From Desulfurivibrionaceae bacterium (GTDB taxonomy: Bacteria > Desulfobacterota > Desulfobulbia > Desulfobulbales > UBA5123), in assembly GCA_030145325.1 (NCBI GenBank), contig JAQYVW010000034.1, forward strand, positions 1 through 32,622: a stretch of 32,622 nucleotides of DNA. The letters run 5' to 3'. The translations under genes and the position numbers were made by a program. Each line of letters starts with the position of its first letter. Positions within the stretch are counted from its first letter, which is position 1. The notes beneath the pieces were generated by a model, which saw only the letters and a program-made list of their open reading frames with translations, had not been told where the DNA came from and made no database searches. Below are positions 14,653 through 24,922 of the stretch, one piece after another.

Positions 14653-15062
14653 TGCAACAACTTTAAGTACTCCAAGCGACAATATCGCTTCCTTCCTTAT
14701 TTTATATTTTTGAAAGCCACGACTATAATCCCAAAACGGTAGATTGAAATATTTTATAATTGCTTAACTTATTTGGGCTAGATTCCAAATTTTTTGCCGA
14801 CCTAACCGGTCATGGCACCCTTGCGCTGGCAAGGAAAAATACCATCCCTGCCTGATCTTCTGTATCTATCCATAGCGTTATCATAGTCGTATAAAGAAGG
14901 ACGACAAGACCACCAAATCTGTATCTACTAAAATATTGATAATAACAAGGTCTGCGCCGTGAACGGTTTAGATCATATTGTTTTGTTTTTTTACCGCGAA
15001 CAGCACGCAACGGCGAGTTGATCGCAATGTCAAACGCCTTTTCCTGAGGAGAATCTGTCTGC
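14653..15062 (+). promoter_or_regulatory. Long untranslated rho leader region
   Basis: About 400 nt without a credible gene. It is AT-rich to about 14790, then mixed. A perfect 6-bp hairpin with a 4-nt loop lies at 14819-14834 (CCTTGC/GCAAGG). A GAGGAG Shine-Dalgarno lies 11 nt before the rho ATG. Rho mRNA leaders in other bacteria mediate Rho autoregulation, so an attenuator here is plausible but not shown. Confidence 0.4.
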
Positions 15063-16322
15063 ATGAATCATGCTGAACTGAAATTAAAAAAGATCAATGA
15101 GCTTACCAAGATGGCTAACAAACTCTCCATTGAGGGGGTTAGTGGCATGCGTAAGCAGGAGCTGATTTTTGCCATCCTGAAGGCTCTGGCCGCCAAGGAG
15201 AACGACAAAAACGGCAATGTTCGCGGTAGTGGTGTCTTGGAGGTTCTTCCTGATGGGTTTGGCTTTCTGCGGGCCCCTGATTATAACTATTTGCCGGGTC
15301 CAGATGACATCTATGTGTCTCCTTCCCAGATCCGTCGTTTCAACCTTCGCACCGGTGATACGGTTGAAGGGCCAGTGCGTTCCCCTAAAGAGGGTGAACG
15401 ATATTTTGCCCTTTTGAAGGTCGACAGTGTTAACTTTGAATCACCTGAGGTTGCCCGCAATAAAACCCTTTTTGATAATCTGACTCCCCTGCATCCCAAC
15501 GAGCGCATCAAGCTTGAGAGGAGCGCCGACAACTATTCCATGCGGGTAATGGATTTTATGTCTCCCATCGGTAAGGGCCAGCGTGGCTTGATTGTTGCCC
15601 CGCCGCGTACCGGCAAGACGGTGTTGGTTAAGGACATTGCCAATAGTATCACCAAAAATCATAAAGAGATTGTGCTCATCGTTCTCCTCATTGACGAACG
15701 TCCCGAGGAAGTTACTGACATGGCGCGCGGGGTTAACGCTGAGGTAATCAGCTCCACCTTTGATGAGCCGCCACAGCGGCATATCCAGGTTGCCGAGATG
15801 GTGATCGAGAAGGCCAAGCGGCTGGTTGAGCACAAGCGCGATGTGGTTGTCCTACTGGACAGCATTACCCGTCTGGCTCGGGCCTACAATACCGTGGTGC
15901 CGCCCAGTGGTAAGATCCTTTCCGGTGGTGTTGACTCCAATGCTCTGCATCGTCCTAAACGGTTCTTCGGTGCTGCTCGAAATATCGAAGAGGGTGGCAG
16001 CTTGACCATTATTGCTTCGGCCCTGGTTGAAACCGGTAGTCGGATGGATGAGGTTATCTTTGAAGAGTTCAAGGGAACCGGCAATATGGAGATTGTCCTT
16101 GATCGCAAACTTGCTGATCGACGGATCTTCCCGGCCATGGACATCAATCGTTCCGGGACCAGAAAGGAAGAGCTTCTCCTTGATAAAAATGAACTCAACC
16201 GGGTCTGGATTCTGCGTAAACTTCTTTCCACCATGAAACCTGCCGATGCCATGGATTTCCTTAAATCCAGGATGAAAGGAACCCGTACCAACGTTGAGTT
16301 CTTTGATTCCATGAACGGTTGA
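15063..16322 (+). CDS. rho: Transcription termination factor Rho
   Basis: 419 residues, the length of the compact E. coli-type Rho. A hexameric RNA helicase/ATPase. Order of parts: N-terminal helix bundle ([30 protein letters not shown]), cold-shock-like primary RNA-binding domain ([38 protein letters not shown]), then a RecA-type ATPase with Walker A APPRTGKT ending at Thr186, the Q-loop/R-loop region ([23 protein letters not shown]) and [12 protein letters not shown]. No insertion in the N-terminal domain. Upstream is the long leader; downstream rpmE has its own promoter. Confidence 0.98.
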   Translation: MNHAELKLKKINELTKMANKLSIEGVSGMRKQELIFAILKALAAKENDKNGNVRGSGVLEVLPDGFGFLRAPDYNYLPGPDDIYVSPSQIRRFNLRTGDTVEGPVRSPKEGERYFALLKVDSVNFESPEVARNKTLFDNLTPLHPNERIKLERSADNYSMRVMDFMSPIGKGQRGLIVAPPRTGKTVLVKDIANSITKNHKEIVLIVLLIDERPEEVTDMARGVNAEVISSTFDEPPQRHIQVAEMVIEKAKRLVEHKRDVVVLLDSITRLARAYNTVVPPSGKILSGGVDSNALHRPKRFFGAARNIEEGGSLTIIASALVETGSRMDEVIFEEFKGTGNMEIVLDRKLADRRIFPAMDINRSGTRKEELLLDKNELNRVWILRKLLSTMKPADAMDFLKSRMKGTRTNVEFFDSMNG

Positions 16323-16386
16323 GAGCAGCGGAGTCTTAGCTCTTAAGGTTAGGGTGACAAGGTTCAGGAAAAAAATGCTTAAATTC

Positions 16387-16415
16387 TTGAAATAAATTCG
16401 GTCATCAAGTATATT
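16387..16415 (+). promoter_or_regulatory. Sigma-70 promoter of rpmE
   Basis: TTGAAA (16387-16392), 17-bp spacer, TATATT (16410-16415). Initiation near 16422 gives a leader of about 67 nt for rpmE, and probably serves prfA, prmC and murA as well. Confidence 0.75.
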
Positions 16416-16436
16416 GTGCTGCTATTTAAAATAATC

Positions 16437-16455
16437 CACATGGACATAACATGTG
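16437..16455 (+). promoter_or_regulatory. Small hairpin in rpmE leader
   Basis: CACATG (16437-16442) pairs with CATGTG (16450-16455) around a 7-nt loop, just after the predicted start of transcription and about 20 nt before the Shine-Dalgarno. It could be a site of L31 autoregulation, which is known for E. coli rpmE, though no sequence similarity to that site is claimed. Confidence 0.3.
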
Positions 16456-16488
16456 ATGCAACGTATTGACACTTTGGAGGACAAAGTA

Positions 16489-16695
16489 ATGAGAGAAGGT
16501 ATCCATCCCGAATATCACAAAATTAAGGCATCCTGTGCCTGTGGTAATGAAGTTGAGACCGGTTCCGTAAATGAGGAAATGAAGGTTGAAATTTGTTCCG
16601 CCTGTCACCCTTTTTATACCGGCAAGCAGAAGCTTATCGATACCGCTGGTCGGGTTGAGAAGTACATGAAGAAATACGCGCATCTCAAGAAATAA
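16489..16695 (+). CDS. rpmE: 50S ribosomal protein L31 (zinc-type)
   Basis: 68 residues from ATG 16489, which has GGAGG 8 nt upstream. The frame extends upstream, but those residues lie before this [12 protein letters not shown] is the typical L31 start. Four Cys in CACG and CSACH make it the zinc-binding (C+) form. [20 protein letters not shown] is the family signature. It follows rho, as in many bacteria, and precedes prfA, so it may head the rpmE-prfA-prmC-murA unit. Confidence 0.97.
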   Translation: MREGIHPEYHKIKASCACGNEVETGSVNEEMKVEICSACHPFYTGKQKLIDTAGRVEKYMKKYAHLKK

Positions 16696-16821
16696 ATACC
16701 GCCTTACTTATTTCTTCGGTTACGGGGTCACGGCAACCAGCTTATCGGTGCTTGTGGCCCTGTGGCGTTTTTTATCCGTAGTTTTGCTCTTGTTTTATTA
16801 TTCCATTCCCCGGCCATAAAT

Positions 16822-17889
16822 ATGTTTGAAAAATTTGCAAATCTTGATGAGAGAAGGCTTGAGCTTGAGGCCAAACTTTCTGATCCAAAGGTCATTTCCG
16901 ATAATGTTCTGTTTCGGCAGGTGGCCAAGGATCATGCCCAGGTTTCCAAGCTGCATGAGGCGTACTCCATCCATCAGCAGGTTTTGCAGGAGTTGGAAGA
17001 AAGTAAGCAGATGCTGCGTGATGAAGAAGATGAGGAGATGCTTGAACTGGCCAAGAGTGAAGTGGTCGAACTAACTGGAAAAGCGGAACGACTTGAACTT
17101 GAGTTGAAACTGCTGCTGTTGCCCAAAGATCCCAACGATGATAAAAATATCCTCCTGGAGATTAGGGCTGGAACCGGCGGCGATGAGGCGGCGATTTTTG
17201 TCGGCGATCTTTATCGGATGTACAGTCGCTTTGCTGAAACCCAGGGCTGGAAGGTGGAAGTGATGAACAGCAGCCCCAGCGAGGCTGGGGGATTTAAGGA
17301 AATCATCAGTCTGGTAAGTGGTGATCAGGTTTACAGCAAGCTGAAACGGGAAAGTGGTGTTCATCGCGTGCAACGGGTGCCCAACACCGAAACCCAGGGT
17401 CGTATTCATACCTCCACCGTTACCGTGGCGGTTATTCCAGAAGCGGAAGCGGTGGAATTGAACATTCCGCCCAATGAACTGAAGTTTGATGTTTTCCGTT
17501 CTTCCGGGCCGGGTGGGCAAAGTGTTAACACCACCGACTCAGCAGTGCGGGTTACTCATCTGCCCACCGGTATTATCGCCACCTGTCAGGATGAAAAATC
17601 CCAACATAAGAACAAGGCCAAGGCTATAACCGTTTTGATGTCGCGGATTCTTGACAGCAAGCAGCAGGCTCAACATGACAAGATCTCGGCTGATCGTAAA
17701 AGTCAGGTCGGCACCGGAGACCGCAGTGAGAGGATTCGTACTTACAACTTCCCGCAAGGGCGGGTCACCGACCACCGAATCAATCTGACCCTGTATAAGC
17801 TAGACGATATCATGATAGGTAAGCTCAATGATCTTGTTGATCCACTGAGCGCCCATTATCAAGCCGAGGCGCTTAAAAACACCAATTAA
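16822..17889 (+). CDS. prfA: Peptide chain release factor 1
   Basis: 355 residues from ATG 16822. It terminates translation at UAA and UAG. The GGQ motif that triggers peptidyl-tRNA hydrolysis is at 231-233 ([19 protein letters not shown]), and its Gln is the methylation target of PrmC, encoded next. The codon-reading tripeptide lies in [14 protein letters not shown]; it reads PNT here against PAT in E. coli, and is RF1-type (RF2 has SPF). The upstream in-frame extension to 16762 is hydrophobic and not family-like. The RBS at 16822 is weak. Confidence 0.96.
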   Translation: MFEKFANLDERRLELEAKLSDPKVISDNVLFRQVAKDHAQVSKLHEAYSIHQQVLQELEESKQMLRDEEDEEMLELAKSEVVELTGKAERLELELKLLLLPKDPNDDKNILLEIRAGTGGDEAAIFVGDLYRMYSRFAETQGWKVEVMNSSPSEAGGFKEIISLVSGDQVYSKLKRESGVHRVQRVPNTETQGRIHTSTVTVAVIPEAEAVELNIPPNELKFDVFRSSGPGGQSVNTTDSAVRVTHLPTGIIATCQDEKSQHKNKAKAITVLMSRILDSKQQAQHDKISADRKSQVGTGDRSERIRTYNFPQGRVTDHRINLTLYKLDDIMIGKLNDLVDPLSAHYQAEALKNTN

Positions 17890-17940
17890 TCGCCTGCCAG
17901 TCCACTTCGCCCATAGCTCCCCAAACAGGCCAGGCCGCCC

Positions 17941-18807
17941 ATGAAGGTTCGCGAGCTTTATCAATCTGCGCTGCAACGTCTTACCAGCGTCGAAATTAGC
18001 AACAGCGATCTTGAAGCATCGTTTCTGCTCTGCCATCTGTTGAATTGCAGTCGGGCGCAACTCTTTCTTGACCAGGAACGAGAGCTCTCTTCCTCTTTTG
18101 TCACTCAATTTGAAGCGCTTCTCCAGCGACGACTTGCCCACGAACCCCTTGCTTATCTTCTGGGTGAAGAGGAATTCTGGTCGCTCCCCTTTTATGTTTC
18201 CCCTGATGTCCTGATCCCACGCCCGGAAACCGAGCAGTTGTTAGAAACCGTGCTCACCACCGTGCGTGATCTTGCGCAACCATCTCCGCAAATGGTTCTT
18301 GAACTGGGCAGCGGCAGTGGGGTTATTCCCATTGTTCTGGCCCTTGAGTTGCCTGGCGCGATGGTCTATAGTCTTGATCGATCCTTTGCCGCCTTGACTG
18401 TGGCCAGCCGCAATGCCAAACGCCATCAGGTTATGGATCGGGTTCGTTTTATCAACTCGGATTGGTATGGTGGTATAGTCAAGGCTCCGTGCTTTGATCT
18501 GGTGGTCACTAACCCGCCCTATGTAGCTGGTAAGATACGGGAAACCTTGCAACCGGAAGTGCGCCTTCATGAACCGCCACAGGCTCTGTTTGGTGGCCCC
18601 GATGGCACTTGTGATATTGATGTGATTATCAGCAATCTAGGCCAGGTGTTGAAGGACGGGGGCTGGTTTTTCATGGAGATCGGCGCTGATCAGGGCGCAT
18701 ATTGTCTGGAACGGTTGCGCCGGGCTGGTGGTTTTTCTTCCCTTGCTGTTCATGATGATTATGCTGGCTTGCCGAGAATTGTGCAGGCGCAACGGTGTGC
18801 TCCTTAA
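17941..18807 (+). CDS. prmC: Release factor glutamine N5-methyltransferase
   Basis: 288 residues. It methylates the Gln of the GGQ motif of RF1 and RF2 using SAM. The N-terminal helical domain (about 1-85) is followed by the [12 protein letters not shown] linker, the SAM-binding [13 protein letters not shown], and the NPPY active-site motif at 191-194 ([10 protein letters not shown]). Its place directly after prfA fits its substrate. The RBS is weak, with a 51-nt gap from prfA. murA follows after 52 nt. Confidence 0.95.
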   Translation: MKVRELYQSALQRLTSVEISNSDLEASFLLCHLLNCSRAQLFLDQERELSSSFVTQFEALLQRRLAHEPLAYLLGEEEFWSLPFYVSPDVLIPRPETEQLLETVLTTVRDLAQPSPQMVLELGSGSGVIPIVLALELPGAMVYSLDRSFAALTVASRNAKRHQVMDRVRFINSDWYGGIVKAPCFDLVVTNPPYVAGKIRETLQPEVRLHEPPQALFGGPDGTCDIDVIISNLGQVLKDGGWFFMEIGADQGAYCLERLRRAGGFSSLAVHDDYAGLPRIVQAQRCAP

Positions 18808-18859
18808 TGTTCTCATTACTTCGCTCATCAATATCAAATATAAGAGATTTCGAGACGAT

Positions 18860-20116
18860 ATGGATAAAATAATTGTTGAAGGTGGTCACCCTCTCCACGG
18901 CGAGGTTCGGGTTAGTGGAGCCAAGAATGCCGCCTTGCCGTTAATTGCCGCCACTCTCCTTGCTCCTGGTTGGCATACCCTTAACAACGTGCCCGATCTC
19001 CGTGACACCCGCACCATCATGACCTTGCTGGAAACCTTTGGGGTTGAATGGCAACGCGATGGTTCCACCTTACGGATTAACTCGACAAACCTCAGCAACT
19101 GCGAGGCATCGTATGATCTGGTTAAGACCATGCGCGCCTCGGTACTGGTTTTAGGACCGTTGGTGGCCCGCATGGGCCAGGCCCGGGTCTCTTTGCCGGG
19201 CGGTTGTGCCATCGGTGCCAGGCCCATTGATTTTCATCTCCAGGCGTTGAAGAATCTTGGCGCTGAAATCGTTCTGGAACATGGTTATGTCGAAGCCAGG
19301 GTTGAGGGCAGGTTGCAGGGGGGCACGGTTTATTTTGATATCCCCTCGGTAACCGCCACCGAAAATATCCTCATGGCCGCTTCACTTGCCCAAGGGGTGA
19401 CGGTGATCAAGAACGCCGCCCGAGAGCCGGAAATCGGCAACCTGGTGGATATGTTGGTGGGGATGGGGGCAACCATTGAGGGCAGGGGCAGCGATCAGTT
19501 GACCATTCACGGCGCTAAAAAGCTCCAAGCGGTGGAGATTGAGGTTATCCCCGACCGCATTGAGGCTGGCACCTACCTGATAGCAGTTGGCGCCGCCGGC
19601 GGTGACGTCACCGTTACCAACTGCAACCCCGGCCATCTCCCGGCTTTGCTGGATAAACTGCGCAAAGTTGGCTTAAAAATAGAAGAGGGCAAGGACTCCA
19701 TTCGTGTAAGGCGAGACGGCCCTCTGCGCAGCGTAGATATCACCACCATGCCGTACCCCGGCTTTGCCACCGACCTGCAAGCGCAGATCATGGCCCTGAT
19801 GACACTCAGTAATGGCTTAAGCGTTATCAATGAAACCATCTTCGAGAATCGATTCATGCATGTGGCCGAGCTCCAACGGATGGGAGCCGATATCCGCATT
19901 GATGGCCATAGCGCCATCGTCTCCGGCACTGGCAAACTCACTGGCGCCCCGGTAATGGCCACCGACCTTCGGGCCAGCGCCTCATTGGTGGTGGCAGCAT
20001 TGGCTGCCCAGGGCACCACCGAGATCTCCCGGGTCTATCATCTTGATCGGGGTTATGAGAATTTGGAAGTGAAGTTGACCAAACTGGGAGCGGTAATTCG
20101 GCGGGAGAAGGAGTAG
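18860..20116 (+). CDS. murA: UDP-N-acetylglucosamine 1-carboxyvinyltransferase
   Basis: 418 residues from ATG 18860. It catalyses the first committed step of peptidoglycan synthesis, transfer of enolpyruvate from PEP to UDP-GlcNAc. [28 protein letters not shown] is the usual N-terminus with the catalytic Lys in SGAKNA. The flexible loop [13 protein letters not shown] carries Cys116, equivalent to E. coli Cys115, the fosfomycin target. The C-terminal half has [14 protein letters not shown] and [10 protein letters not shown]. The frame extends upstream into prmC, but that part is unrelated. The stop lies only 4 nt from the stop of the converging ATPase gene. Confidence 0.97.
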   Translation: MDKIIVEGGHPLHGEVRVSGAKNAALPLIAATLLAPGWHTLNNVPDLRDTRTIMTLLETFGVEWQRDGSTLRINSTNLSNCEASYDLVKTMRASVLVLGPLVARMGQARVSLPGGCAIGARPIDFHLQALKNLGAEIVLEHGYVEARVEGRLQGGTVYFDIPSVTATENILMAASLAQGVTVIKNAAREPEIGNLVDMLVGMGATIEGRGSDQLTIHGAKKLQAVEIEVIPDRIEAGTYLIAVGAAGGDVTVTNCNPGHLPALLDKLRKVGLKIEEGKDSIRVRRDGPLRSVDITTMPYPGFATDLQAQIMALMTLSNGLSVINETIFENRFMHVAELQRMGADIRIDGHSAIVSGTGKLTGAPVMATDLRASASLVVAALAAQGTTEISRVYHLDRGYENLEVKLTKLGAVIRREKE

Positions 20117-20120
20117 GAAG

Positions 20121-23100
20121 CTACTGGGCAATATTGGCAGGCTTTGTTTCTTCTTTATTAAGCTCGTAAATGTGAATGGGGGCTTCTGAAGCGATACGGC
20201 GTGCATCATCGACCACTCGTTGGTGATGGGTGAAAAGGATAACCTGGGTTTTTTTCGCTAAGTGCGCCAAGATGTCGATGGTCGCCTTGGTTCGTTCATC
20301 ATCGAAGTTGATCAGAATGTCATCGACAATGAACGGCATGGGTTCACTCGATTGCAGTCTCCATTCCAGAGTGGCGAAACGAAGAGCGAGGTACAATTGA
20401 TCACGGGTGCCGGAGCTCATTCCCTCCACAGTTATTCGTGAATTATCAGGTCGTAGGCCGACGAGAATAGGTTCATCCTTGTCTCCCACATCAGTCCTTA
20501 GGTCTGAAAAGGAACCAAGGGTCAGGGATGAAAAATAGCCTGAGGCGATACGTAACACCGGATCTTGATTCTCGTTGCGATAGCGTTCAATCTCTTGGTG
20601 AAGGATCTTGGCTGCCAGCTTCAGTCGCATGTATTGATTGGCAAGACGCTTGATTGTTGCTCCTATCTGTTCAACTTCCTCCGCTGTTTTGCTGGCATCA
20701 TCTCCACCTTCCATCAGTTGTAATTCTTTGCTGACCGCGCCGCTGACCTCCGAAAGGCGTTTGATTTCCGGCTGTAGTTTTTCTTCGATTTCCTTACTGA
20801 TGCTACGTATCTGCTCGGGGAGATCGTCTGGGTCAACGTTTTCGGCCAGTTGGGCGAGTTCTGCAAGGGGAATACCTTCCGCTGCCAAGGTTAGGTTGGT
20901 TTCTGTTTCAGCTAGGTGGTCGAGATCCTTTTGTATTTCCTTTGAGTTTCGAATGACCGTGTCCAGTTCGTCAACTTTGTTACATTTGGCTGTTTCGAGA
21001 AGATGGTTCATTTGTTTCTGATTTTGAGTGAGCTCAATCTCTCCTTCCTGAACCTCATCGTTTAGTGTACTGATTTCCTCGTTGTGTTGATCCAGCAATG
21101 TTTTGTTGCGGCGGGCGTTGTCCAAACGGGTGCGCATCAGCGGTACTGTTTCTTCCGGGCGTTTTGTCAGCAGTTCGGGATCGACTTTTCTTAGCAGGGT
21201 TGCGATGTCCTCTTCGTAAGTTGCGATGTCCCGCGCAATGCCCTTAATACGTTTCTGATAATCTTCCGCTTCCTTTAGTTTAAGAAAGCAGCCATGTAGT
21301 ACATCAAGCGCGTCCAAAGCTTCGGAGGGAGTGGGTATCTCGTTACGGATGAGTTCGGTAAGTGCTTTTTGCCATTGGTCTTGCCATTCCTGTAATTCTT
21401 TCTCGGCTTCTGCCTGCTGTTCTGTGGCGTTTTCGATCTTGGTGGTCAAGTCGGTGATTTTCTCTTCGGTTCTGTCTCGTATGCTTTGATTTTTTTCTAT
21501 CCTTTCCATCGCTGTTTCAGTGAAGGTAAAAAGAGGGGCCAATTCTTTACCAACAGAGTTGGGTGTCTCTCCAATCTTTTGTAACTCCTTCTTTAATAAC
21601 TGGATAAGTGTAAGCCGCTGCGTTTTTTTCTCTTCAACTTCATGTTGACGGGCGTCAATAGCCGTGGCCTTGAAACGGAGTTTGTCGACTTCGTTTAGCC
21701 AGAAATGCATCTCTCGTGGTGGAAGAGGGGTAATGGAGTACCCTTGCCATAGTTCCTGCCACTGCTTGGCAAGTTCAATGTTTGTGCTAAGGAGAGTTTT
21801 TTTCTCTTCGTCAAGTTGGGCTAGTTCAATATTTGCTTCCTCAGCTTGAGCCCGTAAGGCCGCATAGCCAGCAACTCGCTCAGCTTCCCTCCGCAATCGG
21901 TCAGCTAAGTCATCAACTTTTAATATATTTTTTTCATATACCTCCGGTAGGTTAAGTCCGTTGCCATATTGGCGGGCCTCCTCGGTTATATCTTCTCCGT
22001 CTAGCCATTGGCGGCATAGCAACTGCCAGCCCTTATCACGTTGTCGCCGACTCAGTTGCAATTCTTCTTCGGTGGCTACTTCGCCAACATAGTCAATACG
22101 TCTTATTTCTGAATCAACTTGACGTTGTCTTTTTTTGGTTTCTTCTTGTTGTTTGTCAATCCGCTGGCCGGTTTCTTCCTGCTTAGTGAATTTCAACTCA
22201 AAGCTCTTCAACCTTTCTTCGAGAGGAAGAGCCAAGTTAATAAGCTCTTGGAGTTCTCCAAACCATAGGCCAATGCGTTTGAGAGTTGACTGGCATTCTT
22301 TGCGGGCAGTGTCGATTTCTCTTTCTCTGGTATTGATGTCTTTGTCGATATCGCCGACCCTGGCAGCTGTTTTGATTGATTGGTTTATGCTTCGGCTGTC
22401 GATGGAGGCAGGTAGTTGTGACAGAGTTCTCTTGAGCCTCTCAAGCTCCTGCTCTGCATCAAGGCGCTGTTTGGTTGTTGCCTTGAGCCTTCCAACGAGA
22501 GATTCGTGTCGACTGGTCAAGCTCTGCAAAGTGCGTTTCCGTAGTAGGAGCGGTCGCAGAGTCTCAATCTCACCTAAGGACAAATCTGCCCGAACTTGTT
22601 TCAGCAAAGTTGCTGCTTCTGATTTCAGACTGGTTCGGCTTCCTTCCCGTTGCAGGCTATCCTGTCTGTCTTTACGGTATTTGCCTAGACTCTCTTGTAG
22701 AGTCACAATGGTATCAGCGTGATCAAGGAGAGAGACATCTAACGATATTGCCTGCTGTTTTTTGTTAAGGTCTGTTAGACGTGTGCGACACTTTTTAAGC
22801 CGCAGGGTAATGTCGATCTGTCGTTGTTCGATATCACGTCGTTGCTGAGCGAAACCTTCAGGAAGAAGAACCGCATTAGCCAAGATCTTTAACCGTTGTT
22901 GATAAAGTCGTTGCGCCGACAGGTGTGGAATCGACCGTTTCAGCCGTTCAAGCTGTCGACGATGCCGTTCCTGAAGGACAAGTTCCTTTTCAAGCTGGTC
23001 GCGTTCCTGTTCGGTGGTGGCAAGAAGTTTTCGGTGTTCTTTCCACTCTTTGCTGGAAAGACTGACCTTCTTTTTTTTCTTTTCCAGCGTATTGTACTCT

Positions 23101-23666
23101 GCCACGGCTATATTAATTCGCTGCTTGGTACCTCGTGCTTTAAAAAGGGACTCTGCCGCAGTGTCCAGGTCGTCGAGTATTTTACGCAGGGAAGACATTC
23201 CGGCTCCGGCCGCGAACAGGGCCTGCCCCACCTCACCCTTTTGGGCGAGGATGTCTTCTCCGCCTTGGATGAGTTTTTCATGATCAACGCCATACAGGGA
23301 TTCAAAAATTCCTGACTCTGTATTGTGAAGGAAGGAGGCGAGGATTGCTGGGTCAATGGGGTTCCCCTCGCAATCAAGAATATCGGATTTCCGTTTTTTC
23401 CTACGCTGAAAATTCAACTCTCGTCCTTCAGCGTCCAGCAGACAGCCGCCGACAAGTAACTGTTTATTAGCGTGCAAGAAGTTGTCAGGGGTCTGTTCCG
23501 GGAAGCCGTATAAAAAGGCCTTGAGTGCTCGAAGAGAGCTGCTTTTCCCTGCCTCATTGTGCCCGAATACGATATGTAAACCAGGCCCGTCTGAATCGTC
23601 AAATTCAAGGGGAGGGTGATTGGTAAAGGGGCCAAAGGCCTTTAACTCAAATCGTTTTATTTTCAT
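20121..23666 (-). CDS. YhaN-type SMC-like ATPase (SbcC/Rad50 relative)
   Basis: 1181 residues, somewhat longer than B. subtilis YhaN. The N-terminal ATPase half has FGHNEAGKSSSLRALKAFLYG (Walker A). A very long charged coiled-coil core follows (about 190-1000). The C-terminal half has the ABC signature MSSGTRDQLYLALR and Walker B PFIVDDILINFDD with the following His-loop LFTHH. The Cys-x-x-Cys zinc hook of Rad50/SbcC is absent. It is expected to work with the upstream nuclease on DNA ends as an SbcDC-like machine. Its ATG overlaps the upstream stop by 4 nt (ATGA), so the two are translationally coupled. The call rests on motif order, and the exact role (repair, or defence against foreign DNA) is not established. 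Confidence 0.85.
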   Translation of the reverse strand: MKIKRFELKAFGPFTNHPPLEFDDSDGPGLHIVFGHNEAGKSSSLRALKAFLYGFPEQTPDNFLHANKQLLVGGCLLDAEGRELNFQRRKKRKSDILDCEGNPIDPAILASFLHNTESGIFESLYGVDHEKLIQGGEDILAQKGEVGQALFAAGAGMSSLRKILDDLDTAAESLFKARGTKQRINIAVAEYNTLEKKKKKVSLSSKEWKEHRKLLATTEQERDQLEKELVLQERHRRQLERLKRSIPHLSAQRLYQQRLKILANAVLLPEGFAQQRRDIEQRQIDITLRLKKCRTRLTDLNKKQQAISLDVSLLDHADTIVTLQESLGKYRKDRQDSLQREGSRTSLKSEAATLLKQVRADLSLGEIETLRPLLLRKRTLQSLTSRHESLVGRLKATTKQRLDAEQELERLKRTLSQLPASIDSRSINQSIKTAARVGDIDKDINTREREIDTARKECQSTLKRIGLWFGELQELINLALPLEERLKSFELKFTKQEETGQRIDKQQEETKKRQRQVDSEIRRIDYVGEVATEEELQLSRRQRDKGWQLLCRQWLDGEDITEEARQYGNGLNLPEVYEKNILKVDDLADRLRREAERVAGYAALRAQAEEANIELAQLDEEKKTLLSTNIELAKQWQELWQGYSITPLPPREMHFWLNEVDKLRFKATAIDARQHEVEEKKTQRLTLIQLLKKELQKIGETPNSVGKELAPLFTFTETAMERIEKNQSIRDRTEEKITDLTTKIENATEQQAEAEKELQEWQDQWQKALTELIRNEIPTPSEALDALDVLHGCFLKLKEAEDYQKRIKGIARDIATYEEDIATLLRKVDPELLTKRPEETVPLMRTRLDNARRNKTLLDQHNEEISTLNDEVQEGEIELTQNQKQMNHLLETAKCNKVDELDTVIRNSKEIQKDLDHLAETETNLTLAAEGIPLAELAQLAENVDPDDLPEQIRSISKEIEEKLQPEIKRLSEVSGAVSKELQLMEGGDDASKTAEEVEQIGATIKRLANQYMRLKLAAKILHQEIERYRNENQDPVLRIASGYFSSLTLGSFSDLRTDVGDKDEPILVGLRPDNSRITVEGMSSGTRDQLYLALRFATLEWRLQSSEPMPFIVDDILINFDDERTKATIDILAHLAKKTQVILFTHHQRVVDDARRIASEAPIHIYELNKEETKPANIAQ

Positions 23667-24922
23667 GTATTCCCACCATGTTCAACAAGCTTGGCAATCA
23701 GCAACTCTCGGACTTCCTCGCGTAATTCCAGCAGAGACTCCTGGTCGGCCGGTAACATGGATTCATCTTCATCAAAGAGGTGTGAAGGCAACTTATTTTT
23801 CAGGGTACTTAGTTCTGGCACCATGGCTAGGATCTGTTCATTGTCGAGGTTCATGGTTTGAATGGACTGCAACAGACCTATCATGGGTGTGTTATCTGCG
23901 ACAATCTCTTCAATGGGGATCGTCCGCTGAGTTCTGAACAACACCTTCTCAAGCCAGACGTTGCCAAGTCCAGCGGCAAGGCCGCGGAACTCTTCAGTCC
24001 ACTGTTCAATACGATCCATAAGCTGGGCATGCGTCGGACAACGACCCTCAAGTTGTAGGCGAATGGCTACGGTTCTATTGTTTGCAAGGTCGCGTTCTTC
24101 CTCCAGAGCCATGCGGACATGTTCATAAACACTGTCGGTTGTTTCGCAGGAAGAAAGATCAACAACACAGTTCGTCCAACGCAACACGTCAAGCTCCAGA
24201 TGTTTAATCTCGATGACGCGGTTATCTTCGACCACAACCAGTGAGGCTCCCTTTGCTCCGTTTTCACGGATATGGCGACCTTGGATATTCCCCGGAAAAA
24301 CGATCCATGGATCTTGGAGAATTACTTCCCTTTTGTGGACATGCCCCAGTCCCCAGTAGTCATATCCCTTGGTCTGAAGATCCTCAACTGAGCAGGGGGC
24401 ATAGGGTTTGTGGACGCCCTCCTTGCCAGAAAGAGAGGTGTGTAGGAGGCCAATGTTAAAATAATCCGTTTTCCGAGGTGGAAAATTTACGGCAAGGTTG
24501 TCGGTAACGGCACGGGAGGCATAACTTTGGCCGTGAATAACGACACCCAATTCTTTAAGTTGTTTAGATGATGGTTTGCGGGTGGAGAAGAGGGTGACGT
24601 TTTCAGGTAGGGGCATAGTCTTGGTAGTCTGACTTGCTGCATCGTGGTTACCTGAAACTATAAATACCGGTATACCTGCTTTGTCAAGGCGGCCAATTCG
24701 GTCGACAAAAAAAAGGCCAGTACGATAGTCTTTCCAGTCGCCGTCGTAGAGGTCTCCAGCAATAAGGACGAAGTCTACCTCTTCAGCAATGGCTGATTCA
24801 ATAAGATTATCGAAGGCTCTTCTTGTTGCCCCCCGAATTTCATCCACAGGAGCATCATCGTAAGTTTCCAGGCCTTTAAGCGGGCTGTCGAGATGGATAT
24901 CAGCGGCGTGGATAAACTTCAT
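23663..24922 (-). CDS. YhaO-type metallophosphoesterase, DNA exonuclease (SbcD/Mre11 relative)
   Basis: 419 residues from ATG 24922. Calcineurin-like phosphoesterase motifs occur in order: FIHAADIHLDSPL, LIAGDLYDGDW, VFIVSGNHDA, IGLLHTSLSG and WGLGHVHKRE, giving all the metal-binding Asp, His and Asn residues. The C-terminal part (about 280-419) is the helical capping and ATPase-binding region. It is the nuclease partner of the ATPase it overlaps by 4 nt. The longer frame to 24970 adds a hydrophobic stretch that homologues lack, and MKFIHAADIHLDSP is the family start. The RBS is weak. The 24923-25265 gap holds no gene I can support; TTGACG-like sequence near 25011 on the minus strand may belong to its promoter. 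Confidence 0.88.
   Translation of the reverse strand: MKFIHAADIHLDSPLKGLETYDDAPVDEIRGATRRAFDNLIESAIAEEVDFVLIAGDLYDGDWKDYRTGLFFVDRIGRLDKAGIPVFIVSGNHDAASQTTKTMPLPENVTLFSTRKPSSKQLKELGVVIHGQSYASRAVTDNLAVNFPPRKTDYFNIGLLHTSLSGKEGVHKPYAPCSVEDLQTKGYDYWGLGHVHKREVILQDPWIVFPGNIQGRHIRENGAKGASLVVVEDNRVIEIKHLELDVLRWTNCVVDLSSCETTDSVYEHVRMALEEERDLANNRTVAIRLQLEGRCPTHAQLMDRIEQWTEEFRGLAAGLGNVWLEKVLFRTQRTIPIEEIVADNTPMIGLLQSIQTMNLDNEQILAMVPELSTLKNKLPSHLFDEDESMLPADQESLLELREEVRELLIAKLVEHGGNT

Noticed and set aside
14810-15064. Minus-strand 84-codon frame in the rho leader
   Set aside because: It begins inside the rho start region, has no RBS, and its translation resembles no protein family. More likely a chance frame.
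18728-18859. N-terminal extension of murA
   Set aside because: It overlaps the end of prmC in another frame, and MurA proteins start at MDKIIVEGG-like sequence.
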